DNA from: Chlamydomonas reinhardtii
Taxonomy: Eukaryota > Chlorophyta > Chlorophyceae > Chlamydomonadales > Chlamydomonadaceae
NCBI RefSeq assembly: GCF_000002595.2
Contig: NC_057019.1
Location: 4,265,327 to 4,329,326 of the forward strand
Reading direction: 5' to 3'
DNA length: 64,000 nt
The first letter of the stretch is position 1. The number at the start of each line of letters is the position of its first letter. Below are positions 25,004 through 45,525 of the stretch, one piece after another. A model generated the notes under the pieces. It saw nothing but the letters and a program-made list of their open reading frames with translations. It was not told the origin of the DNA and made no database searches. The translations under genes were made by a program, and so were the position numbers.

Positions 25004-25103
25004 CTAGCTAGGGGCGGGGCGAAGTTCTTGTGGATGAGAAGTACAGGCCGGGACTGGGCCAAGAGCGGCAGATGCACGTACATATATGAGTGAATGAGCA
25101 TTA

Positions 25104-25757
25104 CCGTAGTGTTACAAAGGTTTCGGGAAACTAAGTTCGTGGAGAGGCCCCGAATCTGTTTCCCGAACCTATTAAATAATTATTAATGGCCCTGGCTTCC
25201 CGAAAATAAGTATCAACAGCACGAAATTTGGTTTTTCGCGGGCGCGCTCCGCGCGCCGGGGTGGGGGGTGCGGACGGGTCACAGCGGCACGCAAGGCGAT
25301 GGGACCAGCGTAAATGCAGCGATTTTCGCTTAGAAATTTTCTCTACAACTTAGACACAGGGTTGCGGGCGTGGGGTGAGGGCGTGGGGTGCAGGTGGGGG
25401 TGTGCCGGTGTGGGCGTGGGGTGCCGGTGGGGGTGCGGGTGAGGGGTGCAAGCGTGGGTGCGGGCTTGGGGAGTAGGCGGGGTAAGCTGGTGGTGACTGG
25501 TGGCTCGTGGCTGGTGCTGTGTATGCACAATGGCATGAGGAGTACGCGGTTCTGGTGAATGGTACACGAGAGGCGCCCTGTCACAAGGGCCACAGGCCGT
25601 GCCGCAAGCCCATTCCGAGCGGTGCCCCGAATTATCGAATCAAGCTCGAAAATCTCCGTGGCGGGCGTCCCGAATATTTATTTTCCCGAATATTTTCATA
25701 AATGTTTTAGGCTCCCTCCCCGAAAGTATTAATCCCGAAACCTTTGTAACACTACGG
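25104..25757. mobile_element. Non-autonomous DNA transposon (MITE) with 27-bp TIRs
   Basis: The ends are perfect inverted repeats of 27 bp counted from the flanking TA (25102-25128 and 25733-25759), beginning TACCGTAGTGTTACAAAGG. The dinucleotide TA at both outer ends is compatible with a TA target-site duplication, as in Tc1/mariner-like elements, although it may be part of the TIR. Several copies of TCCCGAA/TTCGGGA lie near both ends, like subterminal transposase-binding repeats. The centre holds a GGGTG-rich tract (about 25360-25480). There is no transposase frame. The element sits 100 bp beyond the ZSWIM7 stop. Confidence 0.88.
25745..25749 (+). terminator. TGTAA inside the MITE right TIR, candidate ZSWIM7 poly(A) signal
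   Basis: This is the first plus-strand TGTAA after the ZSWIM7 stop codon, and it lies within the transposon's terminal repeat. The left TIR carries the same signal for minus-strand transcripts. The next plus-strand candidate is at about 26019. Confidence 0.45.
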
Positions 25758-25759
25758 TA

Positions 25760-27450
25760 CAGGCGGTCCCTAAACGGTTTCACGAGTCACTCCCCTGACC
25801 ATCACAAAAGCTGGTCTCAGGTCCTTGTGAAACGTGTTAGCGGGTTTGACCTCAATTCAGCAGTGAGACTAACAGGCTGTACTAATGTCTGCGGAGTGCC
25901 CTGCTGGACGTATGGGGCAGCAGTCATGATGTCGAGTGGGGGGCCCAAGGTTCGTGTATGTGCCTTGGTGGCGCTTTGCTTGGCTCAGTTGTTAATGTCA
26001 AGAGCTACGCGCATGATTGTAAGTCCGTAGTTGAATGACACACCTTCCGAGTTCCAGCCCCGCTGCGACCCAGCAGGCGAGCACTCGCAGCCCTCTGGTG
26101 AAGTTGCATCTCGGCAGGGGTGCGGTGTGCCCCCGCGGTCGGCCTGTTCCGTCTTCGTATATCCACATCCATCGATGCTTTATTACAAAGATCTCGGTCT
26201 GGGTGTGCTGCTTCTCGGTCGGCGGGGCAAGGGGAGGCACGTGGGGCGGTTGGCGGTTGTGGCTGTGGGGGCTCGGCCATGGGTCTCGTGCCGGCTCACA
26301 CTCTTGCACAGGCAGTGTTGTAGGTCCCGCTGCAGAGTTGGCATGTACGTGGTCGTCTAAGGATATGACATGGCTAGGCCGAAGAACGTCAGAAGTGTCA
26401 ACATGTCGCACGCATGTCGCATGCTGGAGCGTCCTGGGGCATTTCCCCAGCCACCCGGAGGGCTCTGGACAGGCACGAGAAGCAGCCATTCTTATGCAAC
26501 CATTCGGGAAGCTTTCGGGTTCACATGCTCCGTCCTGGTGAGCGCGACTGCGTTAGCACATTTACCAATGCACGTCCGGCGCGGAACGCTCTGAGCCCCA
26601 GTCCAAAGGCTAAACGTATGCTAAGGATCAATAGTGACGTGTGAATGTGTCTAGGGATGTAGGGAATTTGCGCGGTCGCGGCACTGAGTCCGACCGATTG
26701 CAAGGTTTTTCGAATTTTTGAATTGCCAACAAATTAAAGGCTCATAACATAAACCCACAAGTGCATTGCGTACCGAAGTTACAACAATAACGGAAGCGAA
26801 ATCCAGAACCTCACGAAAACGCTCGCTTCCATATTCGCTCGCAATGGACACTGCCTGTAAATGATTTTCTTTCCCCGCACCTATAACGGGCACGCCCTAG
26901 AACTGGGGAAAACTGTGCAAGACGGGCTTTGGTCTGCACGAGTTCGCGGCTCGCAAATCGCATAATTGAGGAAGTATGGCAAAACAATAAAATTGCGCTC
27001 CAGTGGCAAGCTCGCCAAACGGGCGCGACTTTGGCGGTCTGTGTAACCGGGGCTTTCCATCTCGCGAACTCGCGGGCGGCCAAACGCAGTATCCAGAGAG
27101 TACGTCAGGCCGACCCAGGGTCGTTTTCAAAGGTCCATTTTGACCATATACCCTGGCAGCATAACAAGAAAAGGTGGCTCTCCCTTGCAAGGGAAAAGTG
27201 GGCTGAGCCCACGCCACGTCCTCCGTCGGAGGCCGAAGGTTCCGATACTAGCCTCATCTCCCGGACATAGCCGGGGTCGGTTTGTGCAGGCACCGCCCGC
27301 CATATGTGCCCAGTCGCGCCCAGCTATCAAGCACTAGTGCAGCAGGCAGCAGGCCAACCAGACAGCAAGGAAAACACCCCTGCCGCTGCAGCCGACTGCC
27401 CGCTACGCCATGCTCGTCAGCACAGGTCGCTGACCAGACAACACCGGCAG
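25760..27450. other. Gene-poor interval with a relatively AT-rich patch
   Basis: No exon is recognised. From about 26690 to 27180 base composition drops well below the local GC level, which suggests an inserted sequence of unknown type. A cluster of palindromes follows at 27181-27275 and is listed separately. Confidence 0.4.
27181..27275. repeat. Cluster of four palindromes / hairpins
   Basis: In order: TCCCTTGCAAGGGA (27181-27194, perfect), GTGGGCTGAGCCCAC (27198-27212, 7-bp arms), CCTCCGTCGGAGG (27220-27232, 6-bp arms), and CCCGG-acatag-CCGGG (27260-27275). They may be the end of a mobile element or a structured RNA; neither is proven. Confidence 0.6.
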
Positions 27451-27461
27451 GTCTCAATGTA

Positions 27462-27466
27462 TTACA
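27462..27466 (-). terminator. TGTAA poly(A) signal for the cupin gene
   Basis: TTACA on the plus strand, about 510 nt beyond the cupin stop codon on its 3' side. Confidence 0.45.
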
Positions 27467-27976
27467 GAAATGAATGCGCACGATGCCTTAAGAGTAAAGA
27501 TGCTCCATCCGGTGTGCCCGTTCCCCCAGGTAAACTAAGGCGTCGTCAAGCTCAGGGGTAGGTGCCCAAGCGTATACCACCAGTGTGACGTTGGTGCCTT
27601 GCCACACCTGGGTGTGCCCCATCGCCCATTTTGCCCCTGACGAAGTTCCAGCCCCCTCGGCGGCCCTTGCGTCCTTGCCAGGACCAGTAACCCTGGCGTC
27701 TAGCCAAAATGCCAAAATGCCAAATAGCCAAGCCTTCAAATACAACCACATCACACAGCTGAAAAGCAACTTGGCAACTCAGCTAGCCCACAGCCCCCAT
27801 GTTGCGTGCGTGCCTAGGTCCTCGCTGGCCATCAGGGATTCCTACAGGGTCACCCGTGGTTCCCCATGAATTCCACGCATCAAGCCATGTGAGCCTAGCT
27901 CGGGCTCACACGCGCCCGGCTCCCTCACGTGCCACTCGCCACGCCGTGCACCATGCACGATGCTATGTCTATGTGT

Positions 27977-29358
27977 CTACTCTGCCCGCACACGCCCTAG
28001 GGTCCGGTACTCCGGGTACGCAGCTCTGAAGCCCAGCGCCCGGGCCAGCGGCGGCTCCAGTACCTTGATGACGCCCCACACCGGCCGAGGGATGAAGGTG
28101 GGCGTGAGCTGCAATATGCATGTGGGCACACGGGTAGGTGCGTGGGAGGGGCCGACAGCAAAGTCATTGACACGGGATCCTGGCATGCATGCACCTGGTC
28201 CTGTTTAGGCAGTTTAGCATCCATAGTCAGGGCGGCACGCAGCCACGCAAACACGCACACAGCCATGCACCTTGTAATGGACGAATAGCAGCAGCATCTG
28301 CAGCGGGTTGATTCGGTCCATGCCGCCGTACAGGTTTGACACGCCCGCCAGGTTCTCAAAGAACGCTTCGGTAGCCACCGAGCCCGGGCTCAGCGTGCAG
28401 TTCACCACCAGGGCCGGCCGCTGTGGCCCCTGCCCCGCCGCGTTCCAGAACGTGTGGATGACGCCTGTTGGCATGTTTGGCATTGGAAGCGCGAGTAAGA
28501 CCAGGGCGTACAGCAGGCGAACTGATACCAAGGAAGACTCCTTGAGCTCGGGCGTGCAGAGGAGCGCAGAAGCCCATCTCTGACCAACGACTGAATGGGG
28601 GTAGCAGCCGCAAGCAACCTGAGCAAACCGCAGGGGGCCCTCACTGGCAGGCCCGCCCGGCAGGTACGCCTACAGCAGCCTCTTGCAACAACCCTGCATG
28701 CATGCACCCACCTGCAGGTATGGTGACGCTCTGCCCCACGTGCAGCTCCGACTGCTGTCCCGCCACCACCGCGCCCATCACACCCGACAACACCGTGAAC
28801 GTCTCGGCCTGCAAGTTTATGGGGTGGGGCCGTGGGGGAGGCCGGGACAGCTAATTCGCAGGTACGTGCACGTAGGAGTAGGTAGGGGCCCGACCAGGGC
28901 CCTGGGGCATGAAAGGGTCCTTCTCATGCGCAGCGACACCCAACGCCGATGCGAGTCACCTGCTCGTCATGCGCATGGAGAGGCGGCGACCCGGGCCATA
29001 GCGGGAAAAAGCCCTTCGCTGTGGCCTCGACGCGAATTTCGACCGTCCAGTACGCCCCTCCAGTGTCCGCGCTCCGCTCCAGAACCGTGTAGCTGTCGTG
29101 TTTGTGTGCACATTGCAAGAGTTAGAGCCGGTGAAAGACCGCGACAAACGCTTTCTGCCAGCACAGAAAGCACAGGTGCGCTATGGCTCCGCCATTGGGG
29201 AAAACCGGGGCGCACCTTGTGCCAGTATGGTCCGGCGAGTCCCAGACGGTCTCAAGCTTGGTTTGTGGGGTGCGAGCAATATGCGTCACGCTGTGTCGAC
29301 TGTATCCGAGCGCGAGCGCGAGCGCGAGGGTCGCAAGCGCAGGGAAGGACAGCCCCAT
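27977..29358 (-). CDS. Cupin-domain protein with N-terminal hydrophobic segment
   Basis: Five exons (29216-29358, 28960-29092, 28712-28808, 28271-28464, 27977-28108) with agreeing phases encode 232 residues. Residues 1-20 (MGLSFPALATLALALALGY) form a signal peptide or membrane anchor. A small beta-barrel cupin follows. The first conserved motif is around PPLHAHDEQAETFTVLSGVM, with the His-x-His and Glu/Gln positions that often hold a metal. The second is around GQSVTIPAGVIHTFWNAAG, with the distal His. A C-terminal region (NPLQMLLLFVHYK, FIPRPVWGVIKVLEPPLARALGF) is partly hydrophobic and may bind membrane. Cupins range from dioxygenases to sugar-binding proteins, so the substrate cannot be assigned. 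The upstream region 29360-29800 contains a (TTA)n tract. Confidence 0.82.
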
Positions 29359-29359
29359 T

Positions 29360-31636
29360 TGCTTGCCACTTGAAATCTTATAATAGAAACATGTACAATA
29401 TTGAAAACACGCGTGGCGGAGAAGTCCCGGAAAACAGGAAGTTTACAGGATCGAACACGGGGCTGACAGTGACAGGACGCTTTTATTATTATTATTATTC
29501 TTGCGCTGTTTCGGTCAGGGCACCGAAATCGTCGGATATAAACAATGGTATGAAAACACGAGTGGCAGACATGTACTGGAAAATACAAGGTTACCTTTGC
29601 TGCGCTGTTTCGGTAAGCTTTGGTCACGGGAGGCTTTCACTTATGTTGGTCAGCAAATCCGCATTCTGCACCCCTGCAATTAACCTTCTATAATGTCATC
29701 GATTCCAGGGTGCCCTCGGACCAACCGCAGCTCCCTGGCAACCACCCGTAGTCCCCCTGACACCAACCGCCGCTGCCCCGCACCCCACGCAACTTTCAGG
29801 AGAGCGGCACTTACGTTGCGTTACAACACGATATACGTCTTCTTACATTGACATGCGCGTCCAGAAATGCGCAATCGGTGCACATGCGCGCGTGTGTTCG
29901 CAGTTTCATTTCTCCACCAGGAACAGAGCCACCGACCTTCGAGACGCGCGCAAGCGCGCCACCCGGCCGCCCCAGCGAGGCTAGCTACCCACCCACAACC
30001 GTGCCCCCAGCGCAAACACCTCGTGCTCTGTACTTTGCGGCTGACCCTCTGCCGCTGCACAGTCGTGACACCAGCTTATTCACAACGGAAATAGAAAAAA
30101 GGATGCGCGAATGGAAGATCAAGTTGTTTCTCCTGGAGATCCATACCCCCTCCACCACAGCCACACCTAGCCCCATGCTGCATCGTTGCTACGCCAACCG
30201 TCTTCCTCCACACAGTTGCGACGGGAGGATGGTTTGTCCCCCCCAAAAATGGGCTGAGCAAATAGCACACGGCAGTTGTCGAGGAAAAGTAGCACACGCG
30301 TTACCTGCAACAAGGAGGTGGCTGCCTTAGGGAGGCAGGACTCGAAAACGTCGCGAAAGGACAAGAAAAAATATCATAGCCAGGACACAAAAGAACATCA
30401 GAATCTAAGGTTGCTCAGCGGCCGAAAGCAGCCCACACCCCCAGCCCACCGGCACAGACCGGCACTGCCACCTGCTCCTCGCCGTCCCAAAGCAAGCCGC
30501 TGATATCGTAGTGGCCTGGTGACGCGTGTGATCGTGTCCACCCCCCATCACCACTACCACACCCGCACCTCTGTAATGGTCTTTGCACGCATCTTGCCTC
30601 CTTGGCATTCCATGTCAACGCCCTTCCTTGCGGTTCCATGGGTGTGACTAAAGAAATATTACTCTATTTTGCAACCCCGGACAACCCTTGAGTCGGAGCG
30701 CCTGCTTACCCACCTCTTCAACGCACGACGCGCAGCCCTCATTTGTACCCTGCACTGCCGCCCCCCACCAACATGCGCATACCGTATGTTCACAGATGTT
30801 CACAGCAGTTCACAGCCACACACAAGCGAGCGCCACGCTGCTATAGCTGGTTCGTTCCATGCGCATCACCACCCGCACGTGCACCCACGTCGGGACTTCA
30901 GCACAAACACTGGCACAACTGCCGCTGCCGCCGCCCGTGGTGCCAGTTTCCTAAGCGATTGGCGTGCGCCGTAAGTACGTAACAAAATTACTAAGTCATG
31001 TGCACTGTGACATGAGGTATGTGGGCAAGATTATGTGGGCGCGCTACGTCCTCTTTTGTCACGCTCAATGTGCCATGGATCATGCAACACATCCCACGGT
31101 GGGCTGTGTTCCTAAGTCAAGAGACTATTCACTGCTACGCTTGCAGAAAGCAAACCAGAAAGCACAAAAAGATATGTACAAACGACACGCCTAACGCAGG
31201 TCAGGTAATCGCATTAGGCATGAAAACAGGCATACCAAGATCACGAAACCCGCTCGGGCTCGGGATAGCGCAGGTGTGTGCATGGTCACGGCGATGTCAC
31301 CCCTTGCTGCCTTTACCTTCCTTGCCACCCTACGGCTAGCCCGCCGCCTGCAAGTTGTATAGCCCTGTGTGCCAGCAATTCATGCGGCGAACAACATGCC
31401 AGTCACTTATTCCTGCTGCCTACCTTCCCGCCGCCAGCCCGCGGCTGCCCAACCATCCAACGCTGTCCCGACCCACAAGCACCCGCCAGTGCACACCACG
31501 CGTGCCAGCAGGCGGGTGCGCCGCCAGCCCCAAACGTCCCTTGCTTGCATGCCCAAGGACTCTCATGCGAAGCCGCAGCCCGGGCCGCCACCACATGCGT
31601 GTGCCATCACGGTGTGCCTCTGCGGCCCGACCATCA
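29360..31636. other. Intergenic region between the cupin and AP2 genes
   Basis: This holds the cupin promoter (a (TTA)n tract at about 29484) and the AP2 3' UTR. I see no gene. TTACA occurs at 29821 and 29843, which is far (1.8 kb) for the AP2 gene's poly(A) signal. Confidence 0.35.
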
Positions 31637-40075
<8,439 letters not shown>

Positions 40076-40405
40076 TGGTGGAGTCGGATGGGGTCTTGGA
40101 GGTGTGGCCGAGCAGGCAACGATGGCGCGGGGTCGCGTCAATGGATGGATGGCGAGGATGTCGAGCTTGAGCGAGCCTGAGGCGACAGGGAAAGGGTTGT
40201 ACACACAGCAACCGCTTACATCCCGTATACCATTTGCTTGAGCCTGCTGGCAGAGCGCGCGCGCGATCGCGAGCCGACAGCCAACGCCATCGCGAGCACG
40301 AATGGAGATGGCCCTTCGCCGCGCGGGCCCGACCCCCCCCCCCCCCCGCCGGTTCAACCGTGCAATACAATGAGCGACATAGGCCCTGAGAAGCACCTGA
40401 AGCAC

Positions 40406-42380
40406 TACGGGTGAAACTCAGCGAGTGACCGCCGCGGCGCGAACCCCATCGACACGACCTGATGTCGCCGCTGGCGCACCGCGGACGGCCTGGCCTTGCC
40501 AACCCTCCCTTGCACAAGCATCAAGAGACCACACAAAGCACTTACGCGGTGCCTAGTAGGCGAGGGGCACATCCGCGGCGTCGCGCAGAACGCTGATGTT
40601 GATGGCTGGCATCACCAACTTGGGCTGCGTTTGCAGCCAGAGGGTACCGCGCGTATAGTGTCACAGGTTGTCTGTGTGCAGTAAGTTGCAAGTCTGTACT
40701 GAGCGCGCGCTGAAGGGCTGACCGCAAGTCCGGCAGCCTCCCGATTCCGCTGCGGCACTTGCCGTGAAACCGGAAGCTCCTTTCAGGCCCCGCGACACGA
40801 CCGCTGCCACGCGCACGCACGCACGCACGGGCACTGGAATGCTCTACACGGCTACCTGGCTGACTCCGGTGTTGAGTACAGATAATCATACAATCATCGG
40901 GTGGAGTTCAGATGAGGCCCACTCGAACTCTGCGGTTCGCGGCGGTTGGTCGCATTCTTACCCAACGTCGCGTCACTCGTACACCACTGCCATGTGCTAA
41001 TTGCGCCACACGCTTTCTGGGGCGGGGTTGTTAGTACGCCCAGCCGCGACTGACCCCGCTTCCTTGCCTCGAGGCTCTTCACCTCCCAACAAGCGGCCTG
41101 AGCTCAAGAATGCTGCAAGCTGCCTGTGCCGCAACAGCAGCTGGTGCTGTTAGGACTGCTGCGTACTGCTGCTGCCGCTGCCGCTGTGATGCTACGAGGT
41201 GGCCGCTCTCAGGCGGGCCCCACCACCCGCGGCGTGCCCACCCTCATTTGCCCGCTCTCTGCCCCGAGCGCCGCACGCTGTGAGACCCACCTGACTTGCG
41301 CCTGGGCAAGGGAAGGAGCGTGCGAGCCGGCGGCAGGGCGAGGGCCGTCCCGGCAAGCCTTCCGTACCATCATCAGCAGGCTCTGTGTGGTCGTGCTGTT
41401 GACGCAGGCTCTCTTACTCAACCTCTCACTGGGAGTCTGCAGCAGCACGGCGCCACGCGAATGATTCCCATCATGGGGAAGAAGGGGCAACGGGGCTGTC
41501 GCGATGCAGGTGGATGCAGAGACGGCATGTGCATGCTGCAACACTGCGGCACAGGCTTCCACAATCCTTGCGCAGAGCCTGCACGGCCGCCCGCACGCTC
41601 AGCTAGCCGCTGCAAGCCCCGCTTGCCAGAGTTGCCACACGCCCCAAACCTTCCCTTCGTGCTATCTGCTCCCAATACCCAAGCAGTGCAACTGCATGGG
41701 GTTGCGAGGAAACCCTTTGCCCGTGGGTTGGTTGCGTTGTGGGTCGCGCGTGGCATGCTGGGTTGGGGCACGCGTGTTGTTCCTGGAGCTTAGGTTGCGG
41801 GTCACGACCACACAACTGCTTCATGTTCGAGTGGACGCACCTGTGTCTGCGCCAGCCCATTGTATGTACACTGGGGCTCGTATGAACCAGGGGCAGGCAG
41901 GCGGGCACTCCGCAGGTTTCTGCGGGGCCGCCATGCCTGCCCTGTCCACCAAAGCGTCAGCCTGCCAGGATGCTCTCCACGAGCTTTGCGCGGCTCCACG
42001 ATGACCATAATCACTCCAGAAATCCAGGTGCATCTCCGCAGGCAGGCGCACGGGACTCGGTGCTGGAGCGAGAGTAGGGACGACACGCGTGCCAGTCCTT
42101 GCCGAAGGCAACGGGGGCTGACAGTCCGGCATAAATATGTATCAATTACAACTGGCTGTGTGTTTTCACCAGCTAGAATCGGTGCCGAACCTGGCGAGTG
42201 CGGTCCCGGCTGGCAATTGACTCGCGCGCCTGTCATCTGGTTGAGCGACCATATAAAATACTTCATTTTCTATCATTGTCCTGCCTGTGCGGGGAACCCA
42301 CCAGCGTTCAAGTTGGCTCTGGATCCTGACGAAGATTGGACCCCTTAAGTTTGGCGGGGCCTTCAAATTATGCAGTCCTA
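40406..42380. other. Intergenic region between divergent AP2 and dUTPase genes
   Basis: About 2 kb containing the 5' regions of both genes. The open frames around 41100-42000 have no domain, no consistent splice pattern and mixed residue bias, so none is called as a gene. A (C)n run at about 40337-40347 lies near the AP2 5' end. Confidence 0.4.
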
Positions 42381-43326
42381 ATGCTATCTGCTCGCTTCAT
42401 AGTTCCTTTGCTTCCTCTGTCATATCGCTACCTGTCCAGAAATATGGAGGTCCTGAAGGAGAACGTTCCTCGTGCGCACGATATGGCTATGAGCGCTGAG
42501 AAGCCTCCCGCCAAGCTGGCACGCGTGGATTTTGAGGAGAAGCTGCTGGTGAAGAAGTTGAACGACAAGGCGACGCTGCCCAAGCGCGGCTCGGCAGGCG
42601 CGGCGGGCTACGACCTCGCCAGGTGCGCATTCAAGCGCGTGTGCGGCCCAAAACGCGCAAACGGCCCGGGGTGAATAATCTGTGCTGATGTGCATATGTG
42701 CTGTTGTTTCGCGCCGCAGCGCTGAGGACACCGTCATTCCCGCCAAGGGCAAGGGCATCGTGAAGACGGGCCTGTCCATCCGCTGCCCCAAGGGCACTTA
42801 CGGCCGTGTGGCGCCCCGCTCCGGCCTGGCGGTGAAGAACTTCATCGACACCGGCGCCGGCGTCGTGGACGAGGACTACCGCGGCGAGGTTGGCGTCGTG
42901 CTGTTCAACCACTCGGACGTCGACTTCGTGGGTGAGTGCAGCAGCGCTTGGCTGAGGGCGCCGGCAGCCTTGGGCTAGGCACTGCAACGTAGCCAGAGCC
43001 CGGTAGCGAACCTGTGACATGGTGGCCCCTTTGCGCTGGTATGCGCCTCAAGCCAACCTCAGCTTATACATCACACAGCGCGCACCAGCCCCTTCCGCCC
43101 TCCTTCCTCCGCCTCTTACTCTGTCACTGATTCTTACTCCTGCCCGCCTCCCTTGTTCTGCCCCTCTCGCCCCTCTCGCCCCCCGCCTGCAGTCAAGGTG
43201 GGCGACCGTGTGGCTCAGCTGGTGCTGGAGCGCATCGCCACACCCGACGTGGAGGAGGTGGAGGAGCTGGACGCAACAGACCGCGGCGCCAACGGCTACG
43301 GCTCCACAGGCGTGGCCAAGGCCTAA
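42381..43326 (+). CDS. DUT: dUTP diphosphatase (dUTPase)
   Basis: Three exons (42381-42622, 42720-42931, 43193-43326) with agreeing phases encode 195 residues. All five trimeric dUTPase motifs are visible in order: [45 protein letters not shown], and the C-terminal [10 protein letters not shown] with the P-loop-like arm. The enzyme hydrolyses dUTP to dUMP and pyrophosphate, keeping uracil out of DNA and feeding dTMP synthesis. The first ATG (42381) adds a short basic and hydrophobic leader ([20 protein letters not shown]) resembling an organelle presequence. The ATG at 42444 would give a 174-residue nuclear or cytosolic form. Both may be used, as in animal dUTPase. A TGTAA signal lies at 43948. 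Confidence 0.95.
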
Positions 43327-43947
43327 TTGAGTAGCTCGTGAAGAGTACCAAGGGGTTAGCTCTTGGAAGAGCATAGAGCAGACATGGGCGGCATGCAGCT
43401 GACGGCGTGCAGTGCAGCAGCGGCGACACAGAAAAGCCTGAAGCAGGTGGTGCGCGAAGGCATTGCCCTGAGCTATTGCATGTCAGTTATAGGTGCTGGC
43501 GTGGGGGCGGCAGGGCACTTATACTTGGGTACTCGTAGACAGTTAGGGCAGAGGCAGTATGTACGGCATGCCTTGGTACCCGCGCCGGGGGACTGGCCGG
43601 CACTCTGAGACTGTTAGTTGCAGGAGTTTGCGTTTGTGTGTGCGCGCATGCCATTGCATGCGAGAGTTTTACATAGGCAGATTGTAGACAGGAACGGCAG
43701 GAGCCGTATTCGTGGCACACACCTACCGTATCACACATGGCGTCTGGTGGCCAGTGACCATGTGTGCTGGTGATTCCATTATCACGAGGCCCATGTTGGC
43801 CACGAATTATCGAACGCAGTAGTTGCCCTACGCCGGAGGTTGTATAATTAATTGACGGCTGTTTTGGCAGTTTTCCGCTGGTGTCCTGCAGAGGATTGCG
43901 GCGTGCAGGTGTGCAGGATAAGGTGCAGGCGTCGCCACCATGCTCCA

Positions 43948-43952
43948 TGTAA
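43948..43952 (+). terminator. TGTAA poly(A) signal for dUTPase
   Basis: First TGTAA seen after the dUTPase stop codon, giving a 3' UTR of about 630 nt. Confidence 0.45.
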
Positions 43953-44830
43953 TGCACTAGCCGGCATGAGGCGTGATGCGGCAATCGCTCGTGCCATTGG
44001 AGTTGGAGTTGCGCCATTGAGGCACGGCATCAGAGGCGTCAGTCAGTGAACCGTAGACGCGGAAACCGTGGGGTGTAGGTGTTGTGGCAACTCGGTGCGT
44101 CACAGCGCGGCGTCCGCATGAGACCAGAGTCACCACAGCAGGCCGGCCAGGGACTTGTGCTGGCTACCGTAGGAGGGAAGCGAGTGGCCACGACTGACGA
44201 CGGTGGCAGCAGCTGACTTGCTGGGGGACCGGGCAGCATGCGGTCAGGCAGGCCGGATGGATGTGCCGGGGCTGCTGGCGGAGGCCCCCGGGAGGCTGGC
44301 CCGCTGCAGTGCCGCTGGAGTAATGTGCCTGGGGGCTGGGGGCCTGAAGCGAAGTCGGCGGTTGCTGCAAGGCCAGCCCAGGGGGGGGGTAGAATCTTCC
44401 GAAACAGACCCCATGCCTCAAATTGATAGAGCTCAACGAGAAAATCACGAATCCGCTTTCAAAATCGAAAATGGGTTTCTGGGTGCAAAGTTATGGATGC
44501 GGATGTTACAGAGGGGACAGTCCCAGCTCCCGAAGACGCCGAGCCATCACATGCTATCAGGGCCCAACCCCGACTTTGCTGCAAACCCTCCCGCGGGCAA
44601 AGTCCGTGTGACTCCGCGCACAGTGAGTCCTAGCCAAGCCTCAACCCGCCAGAGCCCCACCGCTGTGCCTCAACGCCACAAGCCTAGGCACAGGAGTGCC
44701 GGGAAACGTCTAGGCCGCAGGACACACGCACAGCGCACGCACTAACCAGGGCGCAAGCGTCCAGGTACTAGAACGGTCGCCCACACGTGCATCCTGCCCA
44801 CACACATAGCCACCAACCACGCACAACCTC

Positions 44831-45525
44831 TCACGGCGAGGGGGGCGGGGAATCAGCGTCATACGGCAAGCGCAAAACCATGCCGTCACCAACAGCCCGA
44901 GATATGAAGGGATGCGCAAACGGCACAGCGTCCCAACCCTTTGGCCTGATACCCAAAGTCACAAACGTCTGGAGACGACCCCAGAAGTCAGCTACGACGG
45001 CAAGTCCAATGCTCAGCACCCGGGCCGACGGCAGCTTCGCTCGCGCCGCCAACCCGGCCATAACCACACGCTGCCGACCAAAGTCCAGGGCAGACATAGC
45101 AGCGAGACACACCACATCCCACACAGGTGGCGCAAGCCCCGCAGGCGGGCGCACTAACCACAACTCCTCACGAGAGAAGGCACTTAGAGCCTCCTCCGGC
45201 AGGAAACCCATAGCCATCCCCATACTTTCCCGCAGTGACAGCGCAACAGTGCAGTCCCAAAACCAGTGACGCCGGTCCCCATCCTGCATGTCCACCCCAC
45301 ACGCCCAACACGGGTCAACAGTAACGCCTCGCGCCCGCTCGCTAGCATGCCGTGGAAACGCCCAGCAAGCGTTGGCGGCCACACGCCACAGTGCTTCCTT
45401 ATGATGATTCTCCCATTTCAGCGACCACAAGCGGGCCAAGGTGCACACGAAGGCCCCCGCCGCCAGGGCAGCCCCCACCCCCGACACACCCGCAAAGTTA
45501 TGACCCCTCAAAGTGGCCGGTCGGT
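44831..45525 (-). mobile_element. 5'-truncated LINE (non-LTR retrotransposon) fragment, end of the RT ORF
   Basis: The minus-strand frame has the C-terminal zinc-binding domain typical of LINE reverse transcriptases (zf-RVT type): LKWENHHKEALWRVAAN, then CWACGVDMQDGDRRHWFWDC (C-x2-C, H, C) and TVALSLRESMG. The rest of ORF2 (reverse transcriptase core, endonuclease) is absent, so the copy is strongly 5' truncated. Coding similarity appears to start near 45525, next to a GGTC repeat tract. The frame ends at 44831. Its 3' tail should extend toward about 44430, but I see no clear poly(A) or target duplication there. The uninterrupted frame of more than 200 residues suggests a fairly young insertion. 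Confidence 0.75.

Noticed and set aside
26811-27217. Two minus-strand frames in the AT-rich patch
   Set aside because: No recognisable domain; mixed composition and the overlapping palindromes suggest non-coding DNA.
27488-27769. 93-codon minus-strand frame with a hydrophobic start
   Set aside because: It lies in the predicted cupin 3' UTR; no splice partner, domain or ATG with support.
41126-42004. Overlapping frames on both strands upstream of dUTPase
   Set aside because: No domain, no consistent splice chain and no codon bias on either strand.
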